DNA of 64,000 nucleotides from JBKEBX01 sp047974615 (GTDB taxonomy: Bacteria > Bacillota > Clostridia > Lachnospirales > CAMZNU01), in contig JBKECM010000082.1 in the NCBI GenBank assembly GCA_047974615.1, positions 50,275 to 114,274 of the forward strand, given 5' to 3'. Of the stretch, positions 34,591-41,956 are shown piece by piece. Under the pieces are notes generated by a model, which ran no database searches, had not been told where the DNA came from, and saw nothing but the letters and a program-made list of their open reading frames with translations. The position numbers and the translations under genes were made by a program. Positions within the stretch are counted from its first letter, which is position 1; each line of letters starts with the position of its first letter.

Positions 34591-36900
34591 TTATTTTGTG
34601 TTATCATTGTCAATTAAATTACTTTGTTCTTTATTATTATTTTCTTCAAGAAGAACTTCTACTTGTTCAAATTCGATAGCTTTGCTTATTTCTATAGATA
34701 CTCCTTCTTTTTTTAAGTCTTCGATTTTATCTTTTTCTATTTGATATAAATCATCTATAGATAACTGTGGGTCTTCAACTTCTATAACAATATCAGGTTT
34801 ATATTTTTTTAACATAATCATAAAATCTTTACCGTCTATATTTTCTTTATCAAGTAAAGCTTCAGATAGTTCAATTAATGCCTGCTTGTATTCTATAAGT
34901 AAATCTTTTGCTTTTTCAAAGCATATATCCAATATTTTGTTTACTTCTCTATCTACATCAGCTAAAGTTATATCAGAACAGTTTGAAGAACTTCTACCAC
35001 CTAAGTATCTACTTTGAACTGTTTCGATACCCATCATCTTAAATGTGTCACTCATACCAAACATTGTAACCATTGTTCTAGCATTTGCAGTTGCGTGTTC
35101 AATATCATTAGATGCACCTGTAGTTTCCATACCAAGTCCTACAATTTCTGCGGCACGACCTCCTAAAGATGTTATAATTTCTGTTAAAATTTCGTCTTTT
35201 GTTTTGAGAACTTTTTCTTCTTCAGGTGTGTACCAAGCAAAGCCTAAAACACCATTTGTACGAGGTACAATAGTAATTCTTTGTATAGGCGTTGAGTTTT
35301 CTTGTAGGGCAGAAGTTAAGGCGTGACCGATTTCGTGGTAAGCAATAAGTTTTCGTTCCTTTACGCTTATGTGGTTTTCTTTTTTCTCTTTACCACCAAC
35401 TATAATTTCAACTGCTTTAATTAAGTCTTTTTGCTCGACTTCTTTTCTACCTTCACGAACAGCAAGTAAGGCAGCCTCATTTATAATATTTGCTAAATCT
35501 GCACCTGTTAAGCCCGTTGTTGCTAGGGCAACTTTTTTTAGATCTACGTGTGTGTTATATTTTACTTTTTTGATATGAACATTTAATATATCTTGACGAC
35601 CTTTTAAGTCTGGTCTTTCAACTATAACTTGTCTATCAAAACGGCCTGGTCTAAGAAGTGCTTTATCAAGTATTTCAGGTCTGTTTGTAGCTGCTAAAAT
35701 AACTATAGCATTTCTTGAATCGAAACCGTCAAGTTCAGATAAAAGTTGATTTAATGTTTGTTCACGCTCATCGTTACCACCAAACTGGTTATCACGACTT
35801 TTACCTATTGCATCAATTTCATCTATAAAAATAATACAAGGTGAATTTTTTTTGGCTTCATTAAATAAGTCACGAACACGAGTTGCACCTACACCTACAT
35901 ACATTTCTATAAATTCTGATCCAGATATAGACAAGAATGCCGCATTACTTTCTCCTGCTACAGCTTTTGCTAATAATGTCTTTCCGGTACCTGGAGGTCC
36001 CACTAATAAGGCGCCTTTAGGTTGTCTTGCACCTATTTCACGATATTTTTCAGGATTGTGTAAAAAGTCTACGATTTCGGTTAAGCTTTCTTTTGCCTCA
36101 TCTTGTCCAGCTACGTCATCAAAAGTTACACCGGTACAATCCTCTTTAACATATAGTTTGGCTTTAGATTTGCCTAAACCTAAACCACCATCACCTTTGA
36201 ATTTTTTAGTTATAAATACCATAACTAAAATCAATATACCATATGTAAGAAACATTGGTAAAACCCAATCAGTAATAATAGTTACAAGTTGATTATTATT
36301 TACTACATCTATATAATATTTTACATCGTGTTCTTTAAAAAGTTGGTGTAAGGTTTCATCAGGTAAGCGTCCTGTATAAAATAAGGTATCTTCTGTAGGA
36401 GCTTGAGATTTTAGACGTTGAAATTCTCCAAAAGCAAGCATAAATTCTTCGTTGTTCTCTAAGTCTTCAGAAGATGTTGTTGTACTTTCTGTTTCATCTG
36501 TTTCAAAATAATCTGTTGTAATATTTTCAAGTTCTTCAACTTTTGGTGCGATAATTAATTTATCATATTGTATTTCTACTTCCTCGACATAGTCAGATTC
36601 TACCATACTTATGAAGGTATCATAACTAATTTGTACATTCTTATTTTGAAATGATGAAGTCATCAAGAAGTTAAAAGCAATAGTAAAACCTAAAGCCATA
36701 AAAAGAAAAGTGTAAACTTGTTTTGGTGATTGAGTAGGGGGTTTACCTTTGTTTTGATTATTCTTATTATCTTGATTATCATTTTTGTTATTGTTATTGC
36801 TGTTATTATTTTTTGAATCATTATTATTGATATCATTTTTTTGTTTTAAATCTTTGTTGTCATTATTTTTATTATTTCCGTTAAGATCTTTTTTGTCCAT
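34591..36900 (-). CDS. ftsH: ATP-dependent zinc metalloprotease FtsH
   Basis: Membrane-anchored AAA protease that degrades misfolded membrane proteins and short-lived regulators. 769 aa, longer than the usual 610-680. A 55-60-residue Asn/Lys/Asp-rich tail precedes TM1 (about 62-82). An extracytoplasmic domain and TM2 (about 212-232) follow, then the AAA module with Walker A GPPGTGKT, Walker B FIDEIDAIG, the second region of homology AATNRPEILDKALLRPGRFD, and the M41 zinc site HEIGH. Start ATG 36900 (MDKKDLNG) has AAGGG 7 nt upstream; an in-frame ATG further upstream (36951) overlaps the glycosylase gene. It is the second gene of an alkA-like/ftsH/subtilisin group. The C-terminal acidic tail ends the protein. 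Confidence 0.96.
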   Translation of the reverse strand: MDKKDLNGNNKNNDNKDLKQKNDINNNDSKNNNSNNNNKNDNQDNKNNQNKGKPPTQSPKQVYTFLFMALGFTIAFNFLMTSSFQNKNVQISYDTFISMVESDYVEEVEIQYDKLIIAPKVEELENITTDYFETDETESTTTSSEDLENNEEFMLAFGEFQRLKSQAPTEDTLFYTGRLPDETLHQLFKEHDVKYYIDVVNNNQLVTIITDWVLPMFLTYGILILVMVFITKKFKGDGGLGLGKSKAKLYVKEDCTGVTFDDVAGQDEAKESLTEIVDFLHNPEKYREIGARQPKGALLVGPPGTGKTLLAKAVAGESNAAFLSISGSEFIEMYVGVGATRVRDLFNEAKKNSPCIIFIDEIDAIGKSRDNQFGGNDEREQTLNQLLSELDGFDSRNAIVILAATNRPEILDKALLRPGRFDRQVIVERPDLKGRQDILNVHIKKVKYNTHVDLKKVALATTGLTGADLANIINEAALLAVREGRKEVEQKDLIKAVEIIVGGKEKKENHISVKERKLIAYHEIGHALTSALQENSTPIQRITIVPRTNGVLGFAWYTPEEEKVLKTKDEILTEIITSLGGRAAEIVGLGMETTGASNDIEHATANARTMVTMFGMSDTFKMMGIETVQSRYLGGRSSSNCSDITLADVDREVNKILDICFEKAKDLLIEYKQALIELSEALLDKENIDGKDFMIMLKKYKPDIVIEVEDPQLSIDDLYQIEKDKIEDLKKEGVSIEISKAIEFEQVEVLLEENNNKEQSNLIDNDNTK

Positions 36901-36940
36901 TTGAGTACCCTTTTTCTTTATACTATTTAATAGCAAATAA

Positions 36941-37555
36941 CTAAAATACAATATCTTTACGACTATTTAATTCCCATAAATACAAGCTTAAAATTGAACA
37001 ATATGGTGAATATATTTCCTTTAAATTTAAAAATATTTTTTTATCCATTTTTTCTAAATTGTGTATTCTCATTAAGCTTTTTTTTATAATTAAATCATTA
37101 TAGCTTAATATATTCAATCTATTAAGTGAAAAAATCATAAACATTTCTATAGTCCACTCACCAATGCCTTTTACTTCAATTAAACTATTAAAAATTTCTT
37201 CATCTGATAAGTAATTAATTTTTTTAAAAAAATTTTCGTTTTCAAGTGCAAAAAAAGATAGATTTTTAATATATTCAACTTTTCTTTGAGATAAGCCACA
37301 AGATTTTAATGTTTCATCGTTTATTTCCATAATGTTTTTAGGTGTGACTTCTTTTACCGTTTCCAAAAATTTATTTCTTATGCTTTTTGAGGCTTGTTTT
37401 GAAATTTGTTGACCTATTATTTGGTTAACTAAAGTTGCAAAATGATTTGTATTTATCGGTCTTTCTATTAAACCAATCTCATCAATAATGAGAGAAACTC
37501 TATCATTTTTTTGCTTTAAAATATTTAGTTGTTCTTCTGTATATTTAAAAAACAT
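36941..37555 (-). CDS. DNA-3-methyladenine glycosylase-like HhH-GPD protein (AlkA/MAG family)
   Basis: 204 aa base-excision repair glycosylase of the helix-hairpin-helix superfamily. The HhH motif is LIEVKGIGEWTIEMFMIFSL, followed by the conserved Asp in SYNDLIIKKSL. The N-terminal TLVNQIIGQQISKQASKSI helix is typical of Mag1/AlkA proteins, which remove alkylated purines. The usual proline and Gly around the catalytic Asp (PxxD/GDLG) are replaced by SYND, so activity should be checked. Start ATG 37555 follows GGAGGGC; an in-frame upstream ATG (37582) lacks a site. It has its own promoter (37581-37609) and precedes ftsH by 40 bp. Confidence 0.88.
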   Translation of the reverse strand: MFFKYTEEQLNILKQKNDRVSLIIDEIGLIERPINTNHFATLVNQIIGQQISKQASKSIRNKFLETVKEVTPKNIMEINDETLKSCGLSQRKVEYIKNLSFFALENENFFKKINYLSDEEIFNSLIEVKGIGEWTIEMFMIFSLNRLNILSYNDLIIKKSLMRIHNLEKMDKKIFLNLKEIYSPYCSILSLYLWELNSRKDIVF

Positions 37556-37580
37556 AAGCCCTCCATAAATATATATTTTC

Positions 37581-37609
37581 ATTATACATTATTAATTATA
37601 AAAATGCAA
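37581..37609 (-). promoter_or_regulatory. Promoter of the glycosylase-ftsH-protease group
   Basis: Minus strand: -35 TTGCAT (plus 37604-37609), 17-bp spacer, perfect -10 TATAAT (plus 37581-37586). Confidence 0.65.
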
Positions 37610-37667
37610 ATAATATAGAAAGTTTATTGTATAAAATTTATTATTAAAAAAAATTTTTTTAATAATA

Positions 37668-37717
37668 AATAAAAAGATATAAAAAGTCGTTATTTGACTG
37701 TTTATATCTTTTTATTT
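37668..37717 (-). terminator. Terminator after sstT
   Basis: AATAAAAAGATATA (37668-37681) pairs with TATATCTTTTTATT (37704-37717). A second perfect inverted repeat, ATTTATTATTAAAAAAA with its complement, lies at 37637-37670. Together they separate sstT from the glycosylase promoter. Confidence 0.8.
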
Positions 37718-37727
37718 ATTATTATTA

Positions 37728-38957
37728 TTATTTTATATTAACTGTTTCACCAGCTTTTTTTCTTTTTGCAATATCAGCAGTTGCTGTTAAAAGAACGTCT
37801 GAAGATGAGTTAAGTGCAGTTTCACAAGAGTCTTGAAGAACACCTACGATAAAACCAACACCAACAACTTGCATTGCTACATCATTTGGGATACCAAATA
37901 AACTACAAGCAAGTGGAATTAAAAGTAGTGAACCACCAGCAACACCAGAATCACCAAAAGCAATTACAGATGCTACAATACAATGTAATAAATCCATTAA
38001 AAAGTCAACTTGTATACCTACTGTATACGCTGCAGATAATGTTAATACATTTATTGTAATTTCTGCTCCATCCATATTTATTGTTGCTCCAAGAGGTATA
38101 GAAACAGCATATGTATCTTTATCTAAACCTAATTCTTCGCAAAGTTGCATATTTACTGGTATATTTGCTGCTGAACTTCTTGTAAAGAATGCAGTGATAC
38201 CACTTTGTCTAATACATCTAAAAACTAGAGGGTATGGGTTTTGCTTAATGTTTAAGTAAACTATAATAGGGTTTGTTACAAATGCACAGAAAAGCATTGA
38301 ACCTACTAAAACTCCTAATAATTTTGAGTATACTAAAAGCGTACCTAAACCACCTTCTGAAACAGTTGAGAAGATTAAACCCATTATACCAAAAGGTGCA
38401 AGTTGGATAACCCATCTAACTATTGTAGACGTAGCATCTGAAAAATCAGAAATCATTTGTTTTGTAGATGCGTTTGCATTTTTTAAAGTTATACCGAATA
38501 AAAGCGAAGTAACTAAGATACCAATATAGTTACCGTTGTAAAGAGCGTTTATAGGGTTTGCTACAGCGTTTAATAATAAAGCTTGAACAACTTCACCAAT
38601 ACCTCCCGGAGGTGCTGTACTTTCAGGTATATCTGCTAAGATTAATTCCGTAGGGAACATAAAACTTGCAGCTACGGCTACAAGAGCAGCTACTATTGTA
38701 CTTATAACATAAAGTGCAATAATATGCTTCATATTCGTTTGACTACCTTCTTTATGTTGCGCTATAGCTGACATAACTAGGAAGAAAACGAGAATTGGTG
38801 CTATACCTTTTAATGCACCAACAAATAATGTTCCAAAAAATGAAACAAATCCAAAAATGTTTGGTGCCACTAAACCTAAAATAGTACCCAGTATAAGACC
38901 TGCTACTATTCTTGCTATTAATGAATAGCTTGACCATTTTTCTAGTAGTTTATAAAT
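37728..38957 (-). CDS. sstT: Serine/threonine:sodium symporter SstT, apparent ATT start
   Basis: Sodium-coupled serine/threonine importer of the DAACS family, 409 aa when started at ATT 38957. Family blocks: FGTLFVGALKGIAPILVFF, NPINALYNGNYIGILV, the hairpin segment FFTRSSAANIPVNM, the substrate/cation site GATINMDGAEITI and VGFIVGVLQDSCETALNSS. Starting at the first conventional codon (GTG 38870) would delete the conserved first helix (EKWSSYSLIARIVAGLILG) and leave no ribosome binding site. ATT 38957 sits 7 nt behind a perfect AGGAGG (38965-38970) with no ATG, GTG or TTG in frame between. An AUU start is therefore the simplest reading; a sequencing error is the alternative. Single gene with its own terminator. 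Confidence 0.88.
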   Translation of the reverse strand: MYKLLEKWSSYSLIARIVAGLILGTILGLVAPNIFGFVSFFGTLFVGALKGIAPILVFFLVMSAIAQHKEGSQTNMKHIIALYVISTIVAALVAVAASFMFPTELILADIPESTAPPGGIGEVVQALLLNAVANPINALYNGNYIGILVTSLLFGITLKNANASTKQMISDFSDATSTIVRWVIQLAPFGIMGLIFSTVSEGGLGTLLVYSKLLGVLVGSMLFCAFVTNPIIVYLNIKQNPYPLVFRCIRQSGITAFFTRSSAANIPVNMQLCEELGLDKDTYAVSIPLGATINMDGAEITINVLTLSAAYTVGIQVDFLMDLLHCIVASVIAFGDSGVAGGSLLLIPLACSLFGIPNDVAMQVVGVGFIVGVLQDSCETALNSSSDVLLTATADIAKRKKAGETVNIK

Positions 38958-39078
38958 AAAAAAACCTCCTCAGTACATATTAAATATGTATAATTTTTTA
39001 GTAATTATATCATATAAATAAAATAAAAGCAAATATTTTTTATAATATAATAAATATTATTTATTATATTATAAATTT

Positions 39079-39336
39079 CTAGTAATTATGGATACATTTA
39101 GACGTATCAATATTAACTATGATTAAATCGTCTCCTATTTGTTCAATGTCACAATATGATATTCTTAACTCTTGACCTCCGCTCATAAGTCCAAAAAATT
39201 TTGTACCCATAGGTATAACTAAATATGCTATATTACCAGTTTCAATGTTGAAAATTATATCAACGACACAACCATATCTTGAGCCATCTCTTATGTTTAT
39301 TACTTCCTTTTCTCGTAGTTCACTAAATGATATAAT
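39079..39336 (-). CDS. YlmC/YmxH-family PRC-barrel sporulation protein
   Basis: About 85 aa. SELREKEVINIRDGSRYGCV at the N terminus and the single PRC-barrel domain identify the YlmC/YmxH family, common in endospore formers and of unknown biochemical role. Start choice is awkward. An ATG at 39351 lies upstream of and within the Shine-Dalgarno GGAGG (39345-39349). The codon 8 nt after that site is ATT 39336, giving an N terminus like other family members. The ribosome binding site is also buried in a 9-bp stem with the glnS 3' region (39339-39383). It follows glnS on the same strand. Confidence 0.8.
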   Translation of the reverse strand: MISFSELREKEVINIRDGSRYGCVVDIIFNIETGNIAYLVIPMGTKFFGLMSGGQELRISYCDIEQIGDDLIIVNIDTSKCIHNY

Positions 39337-39338
39337 AA

Positions 39339-39383
39339 AAATCACCTCCATATACTATATTAAAATATATGAAAAGGTGATTT
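39339..39383 (-). promoter_or_regulatory. Stem-loop covering the ylmC ribosome binding site
   Basis: Arms AAATCACCT (39339-39347) and AGGTGATTT (39375-39383). On the minus-strand transcript the 3' arm contains AGGTGA of the ylmC Shine-Dalgarno and is followed by TTTATT. It may serve as a weak glnS terminator, a translational switch for ylmC, or both. Confidence 0.45.
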
Positions 39384-39390
39384 AATTATA

Positions 39391-41052
39391 CTAATTTAAT
39401 TTGAAGGAATTTTTTAATGATACAATTTCATTTATAACTAAAGAATCTTTTGTAGACAATTTTGAGTCTAAGCAATAGTATCCATTTCTTATAAATTGTA
39501 ATCTATCATTAAGGTCAAGGTCAACACAACTAGGTTCACATAGTGCATTAAACTCAAGTAAAGAATTTGGATTTTCTCTATAACCACTTTCTTCATTTTC
39601 GTCATCAAATACTATAAAGTCAAACTTTCTTACTTTTGCAGGTATTGCTGTTGTTGCTTCAACCCAATGAATCGTACCTTTAACTTTTCTACCTGTAAAA
39701 CCTGAGCCTGATTTTGTTTCTTCATCATATGTGCAATGTAATTCTGTTATATTACCTTCATTATCTGTTATAACTTCGTTACATAAAATAAAATAGGCAC
39801 CTTTTAAACGCACTTCTTTATCTTTTGTTAGTCTATGAAACTTTGAAGGTGCATCAAGCATAAAGTCCTCACGCTCAATATAAATTTCACGTCCAAAAGG
39901 TATTTGACGTATACCTAAATTTTCATCGTGAGATGAGTTTTCCATATCTAAGTATTCTATTTTACCTTCAGGATAGTTTGTAATTACCACTTTTAATGGA
40001 TCAAGTACAACCATTTTATTTTTTGCTTTTTCCTTTAAATCTTCACGTACACAATATTCAAGTAGGGCATAGTCTACTAGGTTATCTGCTTTTGAAACAC
40101 CGATTTTTTCACAAAAATCTTGCAATGCTTCTTTACTATATCCACGACGTCTAACTCCCGCTATAGTAGCAAGTCTAGGATCGTCCCAACCATCAACTAC
40201 ACCTGTGTTAACTAAGTTTTTAATGTAACGTTTACCCATAATAGTATTTGCAATTTTTAGTTTTGCTGATTCAATTTGACGTGGTTTTGATGGGAAATTT
40301 TCACAACAATTTGCAACTACCCAGTCATATAAAGGTCTATGTGCTTCAAACTCTAAAGTACAAATAGAATGTGTTATACCTTCTATTGCATCTTGGATAG
40401 GGTGTGCAAAATCGTACATAGGGTATATACACCATTTGTCTTGGGTGTTATGATGTGTTAAGTGTGCTATTCTATATATAATTGGGTCACGCATATTTAT
40501 ATTTGGGCTATTCATATCAATCTTTGCACGTAAAGTATGTTCACCATCTTTAAATTTATCATTTTTCATATCTTCAAAGAGTTGTAGGTTTTCCTCGATG
40601 CTTCTTTCTCTATATGGAGAATTTTTTCCTACTTGTGTTAAGGTGCCTCTATATTCTTTCATTTCTTCACTGTTTAAGTCACAAACAAAAGCTAACCCTT
40701 TTTTTATCAATGTTATAGCACATTCATATGTCGCATCAAAATAGTTTGATGCGTGAAGTGATTCACCAAATTCAACTCCAAGCCATCTAACATCATTTTC
40801 TATCGAAGCAACAAACTCAGCTTCTTCTTTTGCTGGATTTGTATCATCAAAACGTAGGTTGAATTTTCCACCGAATTTTTTTGCTAAATTATAATTTAAT
40901 AAAATATTTTTAACATGTCCTAAGTGCAACCAGCCACTAGGCTCTGGAGGAAATCTCGTTACTATTTTATTTGTTTCATTTTTTAAATCATCAAGAATTA
41001 TTTGTTCTATAAAATTTATACTTTCTTTAGGTTCTTTTTTTTCTTCTGTCAT
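39391..41052 (-). CDS. glnS: Glutaminyl-tRNA synthetase
   Basis: Class I synthetase that charges tRNA-Gln directly. 553 aa. HIGH box as HLGH in PPEPSGWLHLGHVKN, acceptor-end region RFDDTNPAKE, and the catalytic loop corresponding to VMSKR written here as IMGKR, so the conserved serine is a glycine. The GWDDPRLATIAGVRRRGY block and the two C-terminal anticodon-binding beta barrels are complete. Start ATG 41052 after AAAGGTTG. GlnRS in Clostridia coexists or alternates with the GatCAB route; no gat genes are in view. A small CxxC protein gene lies 18 nt upstream and is probably co-transcribed. Confidence 0.96.
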   Translation of the reverse strand: MTEEKKEPKESINFIEQIILDDLKNETNKIVTRFPPEPSGWLHLGHVKNILLNYNLAKKFGGKFNLRFDDTNPAKEEAEFVASIENDVRWLGVEFGESLHASNYFDATYECAITLIKKGLAFVCDLNSEEMKEYRGTLTQVGKNSPYRERSIEENLQLFEDMKNDKFKDGEHTLRAKIDMNSPNINMRDPIIYRIAHLTHHNTQDKWCIYPMYDFAHPIQDAIEGITHSICTLEFEAHRPLYDWVVANCCENFPSKPRQIESAKLKIANTIMGKRYIKNLVNTGVVDGWDDPRLATIAGVRRRGYSKEALQDFCEKIGVSKADNLVDYALLEYCVREDLKEKAKNKMVVLDPLKVVITNYPEGKIEYLDMENSSHDENLGIRQIPFGREIYIEREDFMLDAPSKFHRLTKDKEVRLKGAYFILCNEVITDNEGNITELHCTYDEETKSGSGFTGRKVKGTIHWVEATTAIPAKVRKFDFIVFDDENEESGYRENPNSLLEFNALCEPSCVDLDLNDRLQFIRNGYYCLDSKLSTKDSLVINEIVSLKNSFKLN

Positions 41053-41070
41053 AATATCAACCTTTCAAAT

Positions 41071-41289
41071 TTATTTAAAATCTTTGTTATAAAATAATGT
41101 GTTACAATGTTCACAATACCCAAAAATACTAAGTTCTTTTGTATTTGTATCTAAAATTGATTGGCTTAAGTTGATTTTTATTTCTTCTTTTGCTACTTCA
41201 CATAAATGCTTTTCAAAATAAAAATTTGAAACTTTAACAATTTTTGGTTTTTTTTCAAATATTTCATTTACTTTAAAAATTAAATCCAT
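41071..41289 (-). CDS. Small uncharacterised protein with a C-terminal CEHC motif
   Basis: 72 aa, not recognised. A Lys/Glu-rich N-terminal part is followed by FGYCEHCNTLFYN, one CxxC that could be half of a zinc ribbon; a second pair is absent, though Cys29 lies near HLCEV. No signal peptide. Start ATG 41289 follows TTGAGGTA. It precedes glnS by 18 nt on the same strand, which suggests co-expression but does not define a role. Confidence 0.6.
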   Translation of the reverse strand: MDLIFKVNEIFEKKPKIVKVSNFYFEKHLCEVAKEEIKINLSQSILDTNTKELSIFGYCEHCNTLFYNKDFK

Positions 41290-41372
41290 AAATACCTCAA
41301 TTTTTTCTTGATTTTATCAATTATTTATTGTAACATATTATAGTAAATAAGTCAAAATAAAATGAGGTATGT

Positions 41373-41834
41373 ATGATAGTATATCGTGTAACAGGGGAAG
41401 ATGTAAAAATTTTTATGAGTGAGTTGTACAAGGGTAATGCTTTTAATGATTTTCCTGTTAGATTTTTTGAGGTAACTACTTTTATAAAATATAAGATTGA
41501 TGGTTATTTAGATAAAAATTATTTTGAGTCGAAAAGTGATTTTATTACATGGGGTGAAATTTTACCTTTTGCTTTATCAGCTTTGAAAGTTAAAAATTTA
41601 AAACCAAAGTCCGTTGAAATTGAATTTGCTTTGGATAATTCTATTGTTAATATAAACGATAAAGTAAAACTTTTTTTATTACATATGCACTATAGTAATG
41701 ATGAAATAATATTAACTGCAAATACTGTAGATAAAGAATTTACTTTAAGTAAATCCTCTCAAGAGCAATGGCATGAATTTCTTTTGAATTTTTTCATTGA
41801 TAAAAAACTGCCTGTTTTTAAAGACGAAATATAA
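41373..41834 (+). CDS. Uncharacterised protein, DUF5721-like
   Basis: 153 aa soluble protein, tentatively the DUF5721 family that is common in Lachnospiraceae next to housekeeping genes; function unknown. Visible features: an N-terminal beta-strand region (MIVYRVTGEDVKIFMSELY), the central WGEILPFALSALK, and alternating strands to the C terminus. Start ATG 41373 after TGAGGTA. It is transcribed divergently from the small CxxC gene and stops 23 bp before the CIRCE element of htpG. No partner gene shares its transcript. Confidence 0.65.
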   Translation: MIVYRVTGEDVKIFMSELYKGNAFNDFPVRFFEVTTFIKYKIDGYLDKNYFESKSDFITWGEILPFALSALKVKNLKPKSVEIEFALDNSIVNINDKVKLFLLHMHYSNDEIILTANTVDKEFTLSKSSQEQWHEFLLNFFIDKKLPVFKDEI

Positions 41835-41857
41835 TAAATTTTTTAAAAGATGAATTG

Positions 41858-41884
41858 TTAGCACTCGTTTTAAAAGAGTGCTAA
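41858..41884. promoter_or_regulatory. CIRCE element (HrcA operator)
   Basis: Perfect TTAGCACTC, 9 nt, GAGTGCTAA. This is the binding site of the heat-shock repressor HrcA. It ends 7 bp upstream of the -35 of the htpG promoter, further upstream than is usual. Confidence 0.95.
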
Positions 41885-41891
41885 TTTTTTA

Positions 41892-41920
41892 TTGACATTT
41901 TTAAAAAAATGGTATATTAT
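41892..41920 (+). promoter_or_regulatory. SigA-type promoter of htpG
   Basis: -35 TTGACA (41892-41897), 17-bp spacer, -10 TATTAT (41915-41920), directly after CIRCE. Confidence 0.8.
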
Positions 41921-41956
41921 TATATTATAAATTTTTAATTCAATTTGGAGGTAAAT

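Noticed and set aside
35852..36292. 146-codon plus-strand frame opposite ftsH
   Set aside because: Antisense shadow of conserved FtsH AAA sequence.
38752..38937. 61-codon minus-strand frame starting at the only ATG near the sstT ribosome binding site
   Set aside because: It is out of frame with SstT and its sequence is the shifted reading of conserved SstT codons. It would require a frameshift; an ATT start explains the data more simply.
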